From an uncultured Rhodocyclaceae bacterium (GTDB taxonomy: Bacteria; Pseudomonadota; Gammaproteobacteria; Burkholderiales; Rhodocyclaceae), in NCBI GenBank assembly GCA_934271525.1, contig CAKQRL010000001.1, positions 186,001 to 250,000 on the forward strand: DNA of 64,000 bases, in the 5' to 3' direction. Shown here piece by piece: positions 25,779 through 33,806 of this stretch (position 1 is its first letter; each line of letters opens with the position of its first letter). Under the pieces are notes generated by a model. That model made no database searches. It had not been told where the DNA came from and saw nothing but the letters and a program-made list of their open reading frames with translations. A program made the position numbers and the translations under genes.

Positions 25779-26960
25779 TTACATCCGCTCAAAAATAGCG
25801 GCAATGCCTTGGCCGCCGCCGATGCACATCGTTACCAAACCGTATTTGCCACCTGTGCGTTGCAATTCATAAAGCGCTTTGGTTGCCACAAATGCGCCCG
25901 TGCAGCCCACCGGATGCCCCAAAGCAATGGCGCCGCCATTGGGGTTGGTTTTGGCTGGGTCAAAGCCCAATTCATTTGCCACGGCACAAGCTTGTGCGGC
26001 AAAGGCTTCATTGGCTTCAATCACATCCATTTGGTCTAAACTTAAACCGGCTTTTTTAAGCGCCAAGCGCACGGCGGGAACAGGACCAATGCCCATAATT
26101 TCATGCGGCACGCCTGCCACAGCATAAGAAACCAAACGTGCCATCGGTTTTTGACCAGCGGCTTTGGCGGCTTCTTCGGAAGCCAACACAAAAAAGCATG
26201 CGCCATCATTGAGCGATGAAGCATTGCCCGCGGTTACCGTGCCGTCTTTTTTGAAAACAGGTTTCATTTTGGCTAATTTTTCTAAGGTAACTTCTTTGGG
26301 ATTTTCATCCACATTGAACACTACATCGCCTTTGCGGGTTTTTAAAGTGATATCCACAATTTGCGATTTAAAATGGCCAGCTTTAATGGCGGCAGCGGCA
26401 CGCGTTTGCGAAGTTAAAGCCAATTCATCTTGCATTTGGCGCGTAATGCCGTATTTTTCTGCGACATTTTCAGCGGTGACGCCCATATGTCCAACACCAA
26501 ATGGGTCGGTTACAACTGACACCATACCGTCAAAAGCACTAACATCGCCCATACGTGCGCCCCAGCGCAAATTAGGCAACATATAAGCCGCACGCGACAT
26601 GGATTCCACACCGCCGCCAATGCCGTATTGCACTTCACCCAACATAATTTGTTGTGCGGTGGTCACAATGGCTTGCAAACCCGAAGAACACAAGCGATTG
26701 ACCGCCATTGCAATGGAATTGTTTTCATCACAACCAGCATTGACCGATGCCACGCGTGCCACATAAGCATAACGTTTATCGGTGGGCATGGTGTTGCCAA
26801 CGGTCACATATTCAATGGCTTTGGGATCCACGCCAGAACGCGCAATGGCTTCTTTCATCACCACCGTGGCCAATTCACAAGGTTCCATATCTTTCAAAGA
26901 ACCACCATAAGCACCGATTGCAGAACGCACGGCACTCAAAACCACAACGTCTTTACTCAC
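25779..26960 (-). CDS. Acetyl-CoA C-acetyltransferase (thiolase)
   Basis: It condenses two acetyl-CoA to acetoacetyl-CoA, the first step of PHB synthesis (PhaA), or runs in the degradative direction (AtoB). The nucleophile Cys is in NRLCSSGLQAI near residue 89; GGGVESMS, NEAFAAQA, GGAIALGHPVGCTG and CIGGGQG complete the active site. 393 residues from a GTG start with AGGAG six bases upstream. phaC and phasin are elsewhere in this window, so a role in PHA synthesis is plausible, but it is not next to phaB or phaC. Confidence 0.95.
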   Translation of the reverse strand: MSKDVVVLSAVRSAIGAYGGSLKDMEPCELATVVMKEAIARSGVDPKAIEYVTVGNTMPTDKRYAYVARVASVNAGCDENNSIAMAVNRLCSSGLQAIVTTAQQIMLGEVQYGIGGGVESMSRAAYMLPNLRWGARMGDVSAFDGMVSVVTDPFGVGHMGVTAENVAEKYGITRQMQDELALTSQTRAAAAIKAGHFKSQIVDITLKTRKGDVVFNVDENPKEVTLEKLAKMKPVFKKDGTVTAGNASSLNDGACFFVLASEEAAKAAGQKPMARLVSYAVAGVPHEIMGIGPVPAVRLALKKAGLSLDQMDVIEANEAFAAQACAVANELGFDPAKTNPNGGAIALGHPVGCTGAFVATKALYELQRTGGKYGLVTMCIGGGQGIAAIFERM

Positions 26961-26978
26961 GCTTTTCTCCTATAAGAG

Positions 26979-27863
26979 TTAAACAACAAAAAAACGCCCG
27001 ACCATCTCAATTAGAAATAGCAGGAAACAAAAAAACAACCACATACCAAACATGCGGTCAACCAAGCTCTCGCCGTGCAAAAGCACGGCTGATGGATTTT
27101 GGAAGTCGTCATTTTTTAAGGCTAATGCGGCTTTGCCAGAATCCGACAAAAATGCGGCGTTTTGTGCCATTGTCATCAAACAATCGGTTTTTGCCTTTGC
27201 CATGGCGCCTTCAAAATGCCCCATCAACGCATAACCGAATATGGTGATGCGAGATGGCAACCAGTCCATATAAACGAATATTGTCCAACTAAAACGCCAA
27301 AAAGGCGAGTCGCTTTCTTCAAAAACTTCAATTTTTTGCGCAAGCGATTCGGCAATTCTATAAAAAAGTGCGCCTGCTGCTCCAAAAATTAAGAAAAAAT
27401 AAAGCGGCGCAAAAAAATGCCGATGCGAATCAATTAAACCTTGATTGAGTGTTTCTTCTGCAATTTTTGCGTTATCTTCATGCACGGTTTCTTCTTTTGG
27501 AATGCCGTTCATTTTTTGCCAACGGATTAAATTTTGCCGCGCGGATTCAACATGCGCGCCATTAAAATCTGAAACAATTTTGATATAAAGATTCTGGCGC
27601 GGCAAAAAATCCAAGGATACCCAAAGCAGAACCACGTTAAAAACCAAAAACACCCAAAAGGCGCAGTTATCTACCCAAAAGGAAAGAATAAAAAGCAAAA
27701 GGGCAGGCAATATGCCAACGAACCAAGCCAGTGGCGCATCGCGTTTGTGGCCGGTTTCAAAACGGGAAAATAGCCACATTTGCAGACGCATTAGAATTTT
27801 TCGCGCATCAAATGGGAAGAAATGCGCCAAAACCACCGCCAAGATTATTGACAAGAAACTCAT
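26979..27863 (-). CDS. CobD/CbiB- and AmpE-like membrane protein
   Basis: A 294-residue protein with about four membrane helices that resembles the CobD/CbiB-like (AmpE-related) family. Similar points are the N-terminal helix (MSFLSIILAVVLAHFFPFD), cytoplasmic helical segments and the YMDWLPSRITIFGYALMGHFEGAM motif, which matches the L-P-x-R-(L/I) signature. No cobalamin genes are nearby, so cobinamide synthesis is not supported. Start 27863 is chosen because it opens directly into the first helix. Confidence 0.7.
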   Translation of the reverse strand: MSFLSIILAVVLAHFFPFDARKILMRLQMWLFSRFETGHKRDAPLAWFVGILPALLLFILSFWVDNCAFWVFLVFNVVLLWVSLDFLPRQNLYIKIVSDFNGAHVESARQNLIRWQKMNGIPKEETVHEDNAKIAEETLNQGLIDSHRHFFAPLYFFLIFGAAGALFYRIAESLAQKIEVFEESDSPFWRFSWTIFVYMDWLPSRITIFGYALMGHFEGAMAKAKTDCLMTMAQNAAFLSDSGKAALALKNDDFQNPSAVLLHGESLVDRMFGMWLFFCFLLFLIEMVGRFFVV

Positions 27864-27965
27864 CTGCGGATTGCCACCTTGAAGAATGCAAAAAGGGTAA
27901 CACAATTTAAACCCAATCGCATAATTTGCGATTTTCTTAAAATAAATTAAAAGTTTTGCAATTTT

Positions 27966-28014
27966 CCACGGTAAACCTTTAAAAACTTTCAAAAAAACTT
28001 TTTGTTTACCGTGG
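27966..28014. repeat. CCACGG element, canonical 49 bp
   Basis: Perfect arms CCACGGTAAAC / GTTTACCGTGG with core CTTTAAAAACTTTCAAAAAA. It lies in the gap between the CobD-like and M50 protease genes. Confidence 0.93.
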
Positions 28015-28018
28015 ATTT

Positions 28019-28663
28019 TTAACTGGGATAAACGGAAAAAATAAGGGCTAAAAGGCGCATAAGAAAAGCAATAGCTGGCAACATTATGCTGTTCAAAATG
28101 TTGGTGAAAAGCAAAATTAAAATAATCCAAAAGCCATAAGGTTCTATTTTGTTGAGAATTGCAGCAAGCGGTAGCGGCAACCAACCCACCGCGATTCTGC
28201 CGCCATCCAAAGGCGGAATTGGAATTAAATTTAAAACGATTAAAACCAAATTCACCAAAATACCGCTACCCGCCATCGCCACCCAAAATGTGGCATTGTT
28301 TGTGCCGTTTAAAAAGCAGAGTTTTAAAATCATCGTCCAAAAAAGCGCCATTGCCAAGTTGGCAGCGGGGCCAGCCAGCGCCACCCACGCCATATCGCGC
28401 CGCGGGTTTTTAAAAAATTGTGGATTAACCGGCACAGGCTTGGCATAACCAAACAAAAAACTACCGTTGCTAAACAACAAAATCAAAACAGGTATCAAAA
28501 CCGTGCCGATGGGGTCAATGTGGCGGATGGGATTTAAAGTAATGCGCCCCATTTGTTCGGCTGTTGGGTCGCCAAAGTAGCGCGCCACATAGCCGTGCGC
28601 TGCTTCATGCAACGTGATTGCCAAAATCACTGGTATGCTGATGGTTAAAATATTTTCAAGCAT
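28019..28663 (-). CDS. Site-2 protease family (M50) zinc metalloprotease
   Basis: A 214-residue intramembrane protease with the zinc motif HEAAH near residue 19 and the third ligand region NLIPIPPLDGGRI near 160. It has several hydrophobic helices and no PDZ domain, so it is not RseP. It lies downstream of yciO with a 255-nt gap containing a repeat element. Substrate unknown. Confidence 0.9.
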   Translation of the reverse strand: MLENILTISIPVILAITLHEAAHGYVARYFGDPTAEQMGRITLNPIRHIDPIGTVLIPVLILLFSNGSFLFGYAKPVPVNPQFFKNPRRDMAWVALAGPAANLAMALFWTMILKLCFLNGTNNATFWVAMAGSGILVNLVLIVLNLIPIPPLDGGRIAVGWLPLPLAAILNKIEPYGFWIILILLFTNILNSIMLPAIAFLMRLLALIFSVYPS

Positions 28664-28918
28664 TGTTTATTCTTAAAAAGTTTTGAAAATGCGCCAAGTT
28701 GCTCTGCGCTCAACAATCGCAAAAGAAGCATTTTCTAACATTTCGCCCAAACGCCCAAACGATTTTCTACTATTGTTAAAAAATTGTTTTCTTAACATTT
28801 TGCTTAAAAAGAGTTGATAAATGGCAAATTTAAAAATCCACGGTCAACGGCTAAAAAATTTTAAAAAAAATCAACGTTTACCGTGGAAAAACGCCAATCG
28901 TTATTTTTTAATATTTTT
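28664..28918. other. yciO-M50 protease intergenic region
   Basis: 255 bp without a credible gene. It holds a canonical repeat element (28838-28886) and an A/T-rich inverted sequence near 28771-28805 (TTGTTAAAAA and TTCTTAACA). Any promoter for the protease gene would lie here; no clear -35/-10 pair was found. Confidence 0.4.
28838..28886. repeat. CCACGG element, canonical 49 bp
   Basis: Left arm CCACGGTCAAC, right arm GTTTACCGTGG, so the two arms carry different variants of base 8. The core contains AAAAAATTTTAAAAAAAA. Confidence 0.92.
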
Positions 28919-29542
28919 TTATTTTTGAAACGGCGAAACATCGCCGGCGCCGATGCGGATGATTTCAGGCGCAGCGCTTGTTAAATCAATCACCGAGGTT
29001 GGAATAACGCCGCAATGGCCAGCGTCCAACACCCAATCAATCATATTGTTTAAGCGCTCGCCGATTTCCCAGCCTTGCGTCAAAGGCTCAGAGTCGCCCG
29101 GTAGTTGTAAGGTAGCGCTTAGCATTGGTGCGTTTAGTTCTTTTAATAAACCTTGCGCCACAGCATGTGCGGGAATGCGAATGCCAATGGTTTTGCGTTT
29201 GGGGTGCATCACGCGGCGCGGCAATTCTTTGGAGCCTTCTAAAATAAACACATAAGCGCCCGGTGTGGCGGCTTTGAGCAAACGGTAACATTGGTTATCA
29301 ACTTTGGAATATTGGGCAATTTCGGATAAATCCCGCACCATTAAGGTCAAGTGGTGGCGCGGGTCAAGTTGCCGAATTTCGCGAATGCGGTCAATGTTGC
29401 CTTTGTCGCCCAAGGCGCACGCCAAAATGTAGGAAGCATCGGTTGGCAAGGCAATCAGCGCGCCTTGGCGCACCACTTCTGCCGCTTGCTTCAAAAGCCG
29501 CGGCGCGGGGTGTTCGGGGTGAATTTGAACAATGCGCGTCAT
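28919..29542 (-). CDS. yciO: YciO family (Sua5/TsaC-like) protein
   Basis: A 207-residue YrdC-fold protein. The sequence follows E. coli YciO closely as remembered: opening IHPEHPAPRLLKQAAE, LPTDASYILAC, the IRQLDPRHHLTLMVRDLSE block, PRRVMHPKRKTIGIRIP and the C-terminal TSVIDLTS. Related TsaC makes threonylcarbamoyl-AMP for tRNA t6A; whether YciO does so is less certain. It sits downstream of the M20 amidohydrolase. Confidence 0.9.
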   Translation of the reverse strand: MTRIVQIHPEHPAPRLLKQAAEVVRQGALIALPTDASYILACALGDKGNIDRIREIRQLDPRHHLTLMVRDLSEIAQYSKVDNQCYRLLKAATPGAYVFILEGSKELPRRVMHPKRKTIGIRIPAHAVAQGLLKELNAPMLSATLQLPGDSEPLTQGWEIGERLNNMIDWVLDAGHCGVIPTSVIDLTSAAPEIIRIGAGDVSPFQK

Positions 29543-29551
29543 TTTAAAATC

Positions 29552-30685
29552 TCAAAAAAAATCGGTGTTTACCGTGGAAAAAAGCGCTAATTCTACAAAA
29601 TAGCGCGCGCCTAAGGACAAAATTTCATCGTTAAAATCATAATGCGGGTTGTGTAGCGGTGCGGAATCGCCGTTGCCAATCCATGCGTAACAACCGGGTT
29701 TTTCATCCAACATAAAGGCAAAATCCTCAGAGGTCATTGCGGGGTTGGCTTGGGTTAAAACATTTTCTTTGCCAAAAACTTGTTGGGCAACATTTTGCGC
29801 AAATTGCGTGGCTTTGGAATGGTTGATGGTTGGCGGATAATGCGGTGTTAAATGCGATTGCACCAAAATGCCAAAACCCGCCGCAATGCCTTCTGCCATT
29901 TGGCGAATCTTGGGGAGAATTGTGTTTTCCAAAAGCGCTTTGTCAAAATAGCGCAGCGTTCCAGTTAGTTTTGCCACAGGCGGCAACACGTTAAAAGTAT
30001 CGCCCGCGTGAAATTGTGTAATGCTCAACACAAGCGGGTTTTGCGCCGATTTTTGCCGTTGAATAAAAGCTTGAAGCGTTGTAACAAAACTTGATGCCGC
30101 CAAAATCACATCATCGCCTTCAAAAGGCAAAGCGGCGTGGCAACCGCGCCCAGAAAATTCAAATGCCACGTGGCAATTTCCTGCCATAATTGCGCCCGGG
30201 AACAACGCCATTTTGCCTGCTGCAAGCCCCGGCCAGTTGTGCAGTGCAAAAACGGCGCGGCAGGGAAATTGTTCAAATAAGCCGTCCTCAATCATTGCTT
30301 TTGCGCCTGCTCCGCCTTCTTCGGCAGGTTGAAAAATGAATGCCACGTTGCCTTTGAAGTCTTGCGATTCGGTTAAGATTTTTGCCGCTTTTAAAAGCAT
30401 TGCCATATGCCCATCGTGCCCGCAGGCGTGCATTTTGCCAAGATTTATAGAAGCGTAGGGTTTTTCGGTTTTTTCTAAAATTGGCAAAGCGTCCATGTCG
30501 GCTCTTAAACCGATCAAGGGCGCAGAGTCGCTTCTTTTTAAGTGCGCAACCACGCCCGTTTTGCCAAGATTTTCTACAATTGGCAAACCTAATTTTTTCA
30601 AAAAATCTGCCACAAAAGCGGCTGTGGCGTTTTCTTCATAAGCCGTTTCAGGATGCGCGTGCAAATGTTGGCGAATGTTTTTCAT
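29552..30685 (-). CDS. M20 family amidohydrolase (hippurate hydrolase-like)
   Basis: A 377-residue metallopeptidase/amidohydrolase. Metal and catalytic motifs are HACGHDGHMAMLL, PAEEGGAGAKAMI and the late TSEDFAFML. Such enzymes cleave N-acyl amino acids. The C-terminal residues F-S-T-V-N-T-D-F-F and the stop arise from a repeat arm (29567-29577) and its flanking tract, which suggests that the original end was replaced. It overlaps the SRPBCC gene by 4 nt. Confidence 0.92.
   Translation of the reverse strand: MKNIRQHLHAHPETAYEENATAAFVADFLKKLGLPIVENLGKTGVVAHLKRSDSAPLIGLRADMDALPILEKTEKPYASINLGKMHACGHDGHMAMLLKAAKILTESQDFKGNVAFIFQPAEEGGAGAKAMIEDGLFEQFPCRAVFALHNWPGLAAGKMALFPGAIMAGNCHVAFEFSGRGCHAALPFEGDDVILAASSFVTTLQAFIQRQKSAQNPLVLSITQFHAGDTFNVLPPVAKLTGTLRYFDKALLENTILPKIRQMAEGIAAGFGILVQSHLTPHYPPTINHSKATQFAQNVAQQVFGKENVLTQANPAMTSEDFAFMLDEKPGCYAWIGNGDSAPLHNPHYDFNDEILSLGARYFVELALFSTVNTDFF
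29567..29577 (-). repeat. CCACGG arm forming the C-terminus of the M20 gene
   Basis: GTTTACCGTGG on the plus strand. On the coding strand it reads S-T-V-N, nine codons before the stop. A TAGAAT box followed by TAGCGC lies just upstream on the minus strand and may drive yciO. Confidence 0.75.
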
Positions 30686-31110
30686 TTTAAAAGTTCCTCC
30701 AAGCGTGCCATGTGGTCAAGGTTGGCGTGGTGGTAAGCGGATTTCACATAGTCTGCCAAATGCGCGTGTTCATTTGCCAAATCGCTGGTTTCATAAGCAA
30801 AGGTTAAGGCAAAACCTTGGGATTCATCGCCTTCAATGGTGATGGTTAAATTGCCGCTCACATGCTCGCCCGAAGGAATTACATCAAAGGACAACCACGT
30901 TTCTTCTTGCCAGCGCACAATGTCGCGCACCACAATGTTGTTGGCAAAATGCAAGCGGCGAAAAATGGCATCATTTTTTCGTTCCACAATCGCAAAATTT
31001 TCCAGTGCGGCTAAAAATTGTGCGGGGTTTTCCACGCGCTCCCACAAGGCGCGCCACAAGTTGGGTCTGGTGGATTTGGCTTGAAGTTGTAAAGTTTCTT
31101 TAAAAATCAT
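30682..31110 (-). CDS. SRPBCC (AtaL/DUF1857-like) protein
   Basis: A 142-residue protein with the helix-grip pattern of the SRPBCC superfamily and resembling AtaL/DUF1857 proteins: N-terminal FKETLQLQAKSTRPNLWRALWERVENP, beta-strand-rich middle and C-terminal helix. These proteins bind hydrophobic ligands; no ligand is known here. It overlaps the M20 gene (ATGA) and is divergent from the pseudouridine synthase, 18 bp apart. Confidence 0.65.
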   Translation of the reverse strand: MIFKETLQLQAKSTRPNLWRALWERVENPAQFLAALENFAIVERKNDAIFRRLHFANNIVVRDIVRWQEETWLSFDVIPSGEHVSGNLTITIEGDESQGFALTFAYETSDLANEHAHLADYVKSAYHHANLDHMARLEELLK

Positions 31111-31128
31111 CGTGGTAGACTGCGCAAA

Positions 31129-31818
31129 ATGATGGCATTAGAAAAAATTTTACAAAAAGAAGGCTTTGGCACGCGCCGCGCCTGCCGCCGTTTGATTGAA
31201 AGCGGCGCAGTGAAAGTTCAGGGCATTGTTTGCCAAAATCCAAGTGCGTTATTTTCTCAAAAAAATTTGCCGTTGACCGTGGAAAACTGCGATTTTTTAG
31301 CAAAAGAAAAGGTCATTTTGGCGTTCAACAAACCCGTGGGCGTGGAATGTTCGCAAAAATCTTTTCACCAAAGCATTTTTTCTTTCATTCCGCAACGCTT
31401 TGTTAATCGCGCAATCCAGCCGATTGGGCGCTTGGATGTGGCAACATCTGGCTTGATTTTTTTAACAGACGATGGGCAGTTGAATCATTTTTTAACTCTT
31501 CCTAAAAACAAAATCCCGCGTGTTTATATTGCCGAATGCGCCGAACCGTTGGCAGAAAACGCTTGTGCGCGCTTAAAAAAAGGTATTTTGTTGAAAAACG
31601 AAAAAATAAAAACCATCGCCGAATCGGCAGAATTGTTGGATGAAAAAACGCTCAAAATTACGCTTTCAAGCGGCAAATACCACGAAGTGCGGCGCCTTGT
31701 CGGCGCGCTCAACAATCGCGTTGTGGCTTTAAAACGCGTGGCTTTTGGCAAATTTTTTCTACCCGATGATTTGGCGCTTGGCGAATTTTTGGAAATAGAA
31801 AAGGATGCAATTTTATGA
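31129..31818 (+). CDS. RsuA/RluB/RluE family pseudouridine synthase
   Basis: A 229-residue rRNA pseudouridine synthase with an S4-like N-terminus (LEKILQKEGFGTRRACRRLIESG), the catalytic Asp in PIGRLDVATSGLIFLTDDG and the K-Y-H-E-V-R-R-L-V-G motif. The subfamily (RsuA, RluE or RluF) cannot be decided. Residues 43-53 (S-Q-K-N-L-P-L-T-V-E-N), in the linker after the S4 domain, match a half repeat. A TAGACT box ends 7 nt before the ATG, so the mRNA may be leaderless. Confidence 0.9.
   Translation: MMALEKILQKEGFGTRRACRRLIESGAVKVQGIVCQNPSALFSQKNLPLTVENCDFLAKEKVILAFNKPVGVECSQKSFHQSIFSFIPQRFVNRAIQPIGRLDVATSGLIFLTDDGQLNHFLTLPKNKIPRVYIAECAEPLAENACARLKKGILLKNEKIKTIAESAELLDEKTLKITLSSGKYHEVRRLVGALNNRVVALKRVAFGKFFLPDDLALGEFLEIEKDAIL
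31272..31282 (+). repeat. CCACGG arm inside the pseudouridine synthase gene
   Basis: GTTGACCGTGG preceded by an A7 tract, in the frame reading L-T-V-E-N. Confidence 0.7.
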
Positions 31819-32735
31819 TGACGCTTACCGAAATCCGCTACGTTGTGGCATTGGCGCACGAAAAGCATTTTGGGCGCGCGGCTTCGCGTTGTTTTGTCAG
31901 CCAACCGACTTTGTCTTTGGCGATTAAAAAAGTGGAATCTCGCTTAAATGCGGCGTTGTTTGAACGTATGGCAGAAGGTGTGAGTTTAACGCCTTTTGGT
32001 CAGAGCTTTTTGCCGCAAGCTGAGCGGGTTTTAGAAGAAGCCTTGCATTTAAAAGAATTGGCGCAAACGGCAGCCAACCCGTTATCTGGCCCGCTGCGCA
32101 TTGGCGTGATTTATAGCGTAGCGCCGTATTTGTTGCCGCCTTTGGTTGTTGCTATGCACCAAACCGCGCCGCAAATGCCGCTTTTTTTAAAAGAAGATTT
32201 CACCCAACAACTTATTTTTGATTTAAAAAGCGATGCCATTGATATTGCCATTTTGGCTTTGCCAATCAATGAGCCCGGTTTGGTAACCAAACCGCTTTAT
32301 GAAGAAGATTTTTGCGTGATTGCGCCCAAAAATCACCCATTTAGCAAACACAAAAAAATCAAACGCGCTATGTTGGATGAAGCGCCCGTTTTGTTATTAG
32401 GACAAGGCAATTGTTTTCGCGACCAAGTGTTGGAATCCTGCCCGAATTTGAATAAAAATGAACAACCTTTGAGCGGCATTGAAGGCAATTCATTGGAAAC
32501 CTTGCGCTATATGGTGGCAAGTGGCGTGGGCGTGGCGATTGTGCCGATGAGTGCGCTCAACCCCAAAATGCAAAAAAACGATTTGATTTGCAGCATTGCC
32601 TTTGCTGAACCTGTGCCAAGCCGCACCATTGCGCTTGTGTGGCGGGTGAGTTTTCCGCGCACTCAAACAATAGACGTTTTGCAATCCGCCATTTTGTCTT
32701 GCCCTTTGTTTGGCGTTCGGGCTTTAACAAAATGA
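31815..32735 (+). CDS. oxyR: LysR-family peroxide sensor OxyR
   Basis: The N-terminal LysR helix-turn-helix (YVVALAHEKHFGRAASRCFVSQPTLSLAIKKVE) is followed by a sensor domain that holds GQGNCFRDQVLESC. Cys200 and Cys209 match the redox pair Cys199/Cys208 of E. coli OxyR, which supports OxyR over a generic LysR. 306 residues. Its ATG overlaps the upstream stop and AAGGA precedes it. No catalase or ahpC lies in the window. Confidence 0.93.
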   Translation: MMTLTEIRYVVALAHEKHFGRAASRCFVSQPTLSLAIKKVESRLNAALFERMAEGVSLTPFGQSFLPQAERVLEEALHLKELAQTAANPLSGPLRIGVIYSVAPYLLPPLVVAMHQTAPQMPLFLKEDFTQQLIFDLKSDAIDIAILALPINEPGLVTKPLYEEDFCVIAPKNHPFSKHKKIKRAMLDEAPVLLLGQGNCFRDQVLESCPNLNKNEQPLSGIEGNSLETLRYMVASGVGVAIVPMSALNPKMQKNDLICSIAFAEPVPSRTIALVWRVSFPRTQTIDVLQSAILSCPLFGVRALTK

Positions 32736-32770
32736 TAAAATGGCGACTTTTTTTAGCCAAGCGAGTCATT

Positions 32771-33715
32771 ATGAACAACGCCCTTTTTGAATCCGACATT
32801 CAAAGTTTAAATCTTATTAACCGCGGCAAAGTGCGCGATATTTACGCCATTGATAGCGAAAAAATGCTCATCATCACCACCGACCGCTTATCTGCTTTTG
32901 ATGTGATTTTGCCCGACCCGATTCCTTTAAAAGGTTCGGTGCTAACGGCAATTTCCAATTTTTGGTTTGATAAATTAAGCGATATTACTCCGAATCATTT
33001 AACCGGCATTGCGCCAGAAGATGTGGTAATGCCTAACGAAATTCCACAAGTTAAAAACCGCGCCGTTGTGGTGCAACGCTTAAAACCCTTGCCACTGGAA
33101 GCTGTTGTGCGCGGTTATTTGATTGGTTCAGGCTACAAAGATTACATGGCAACGGGTGCTGTTTGTGGCATTGAATTGCCGCGCGGTTTGGTGCTGGCAA
33201 GCAAATTGCCACAAACGATTTTTACACCAGCCACCAAAGCCGAAGTAGGCGCACACGATGAAAATGTTTCTTTGGAGATCATCATTCAAAATATTGACAA
33301 AGCCTACGGCGATTTTTTAAAAACCCACGGCACCAACGCCGAAGAAATTGCCCATTCTGTTCGCGCCAAAGCCGTGGAACTCTACGAAGTGGCGGCACTG
33401 CACGCCGAAGACCGCGGCATTATCATTGCCGACACCAAGTTTGAGTTTGGCTTGGATGAAAACGCCAAACTAATTTTGATGGACGAAGCATTAACGCCCG
33501 ACTCATCGCGCTTTTGGCCGGCGGATATGTGGGTGGAAGGTCAAAACCCGCCATCTTTTGACAAACAAAGCGTGCGCGATTATTTAGAAACGCTTGATTG
33601 GAACAAAAAAGCGCCCGGGCCAAAATTGCCTGATTCCATCATTCAAATGACCTCTGAAAATTACGTGATGGCTTTTGAGCGCTTGACCGCTTTATCCAAA
33701 GACGATTTGTTTTGA
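32771..33715 (+). CDS. purC: SAICAR synthase PurC
   Basis: PurC joins CAIR and aspartate in purine synthesis. The protein has 314 residues, with the N-terminal NRGKVRDIYAI, the ATP/substrate motif LKPLPLEAVVRGYLIGSG and the C-terminal DEALTPDSSRFWP. The ATG at 32771 gives the family start; longer readings overlap oxyR. A TAAAAT box with GGCGAC lies 30 nt upstream. Confidence 0.97.
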   Translation: MNNALFESDIQSLNLINRGKVRDIYAIDSEKMLIITTDRLSAFDVILPDPIPLKGSVLTAISNFWFDKLSDITPNHLTGIAPEDVVMPNEIPQVKNRAVVVQRLKPLPLEAVVRGYLIGSGYKDYMATGAVCGIELPRGLVLASKLPQTIFTPATKAEVGAHDENVSLEIIIQNIDKAYGDFLKTHGTNAEEIAHSVRAKAVELYEVAALHAEDRGIIIADTKFEFGLDENAKLILMDEALTPDSSRFWPADMWVEGQNPPSFDKQSVRDYLETLDWNKKAPGPKLPDSIIQMTSENYVMAFERLTALSKDDLF

Positions 33716-33722
33716 TGATTTT

Positions 33723-33771
33723 CCACGGTAAACGCCAAAAAATTTTCAAAAAAATGCAAGGTTTACCGTGG
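33723..33771. repeat. CCACGG element, canonical 49 bp
   Basis: Perfect arms with core GCCAAAAAATTTTCAAAAAA. It lies between purC and guaA; a GTG in the right arm starts a longer but unlikely guaA reading. Confidence 0.93.
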
Positions 33772-33806
33772 AATTTGGCGCAAAAAAACGGCGCAAAGGA
33801 ATAAAA

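Noticed and set aside
27864..28184. 107-residue N-terminal extension of the CobD-like protein
   Set aside because: The extension runs antisense through the M50 protease 3' end and a repeat element; the inner ATG starts the first membrane helix.
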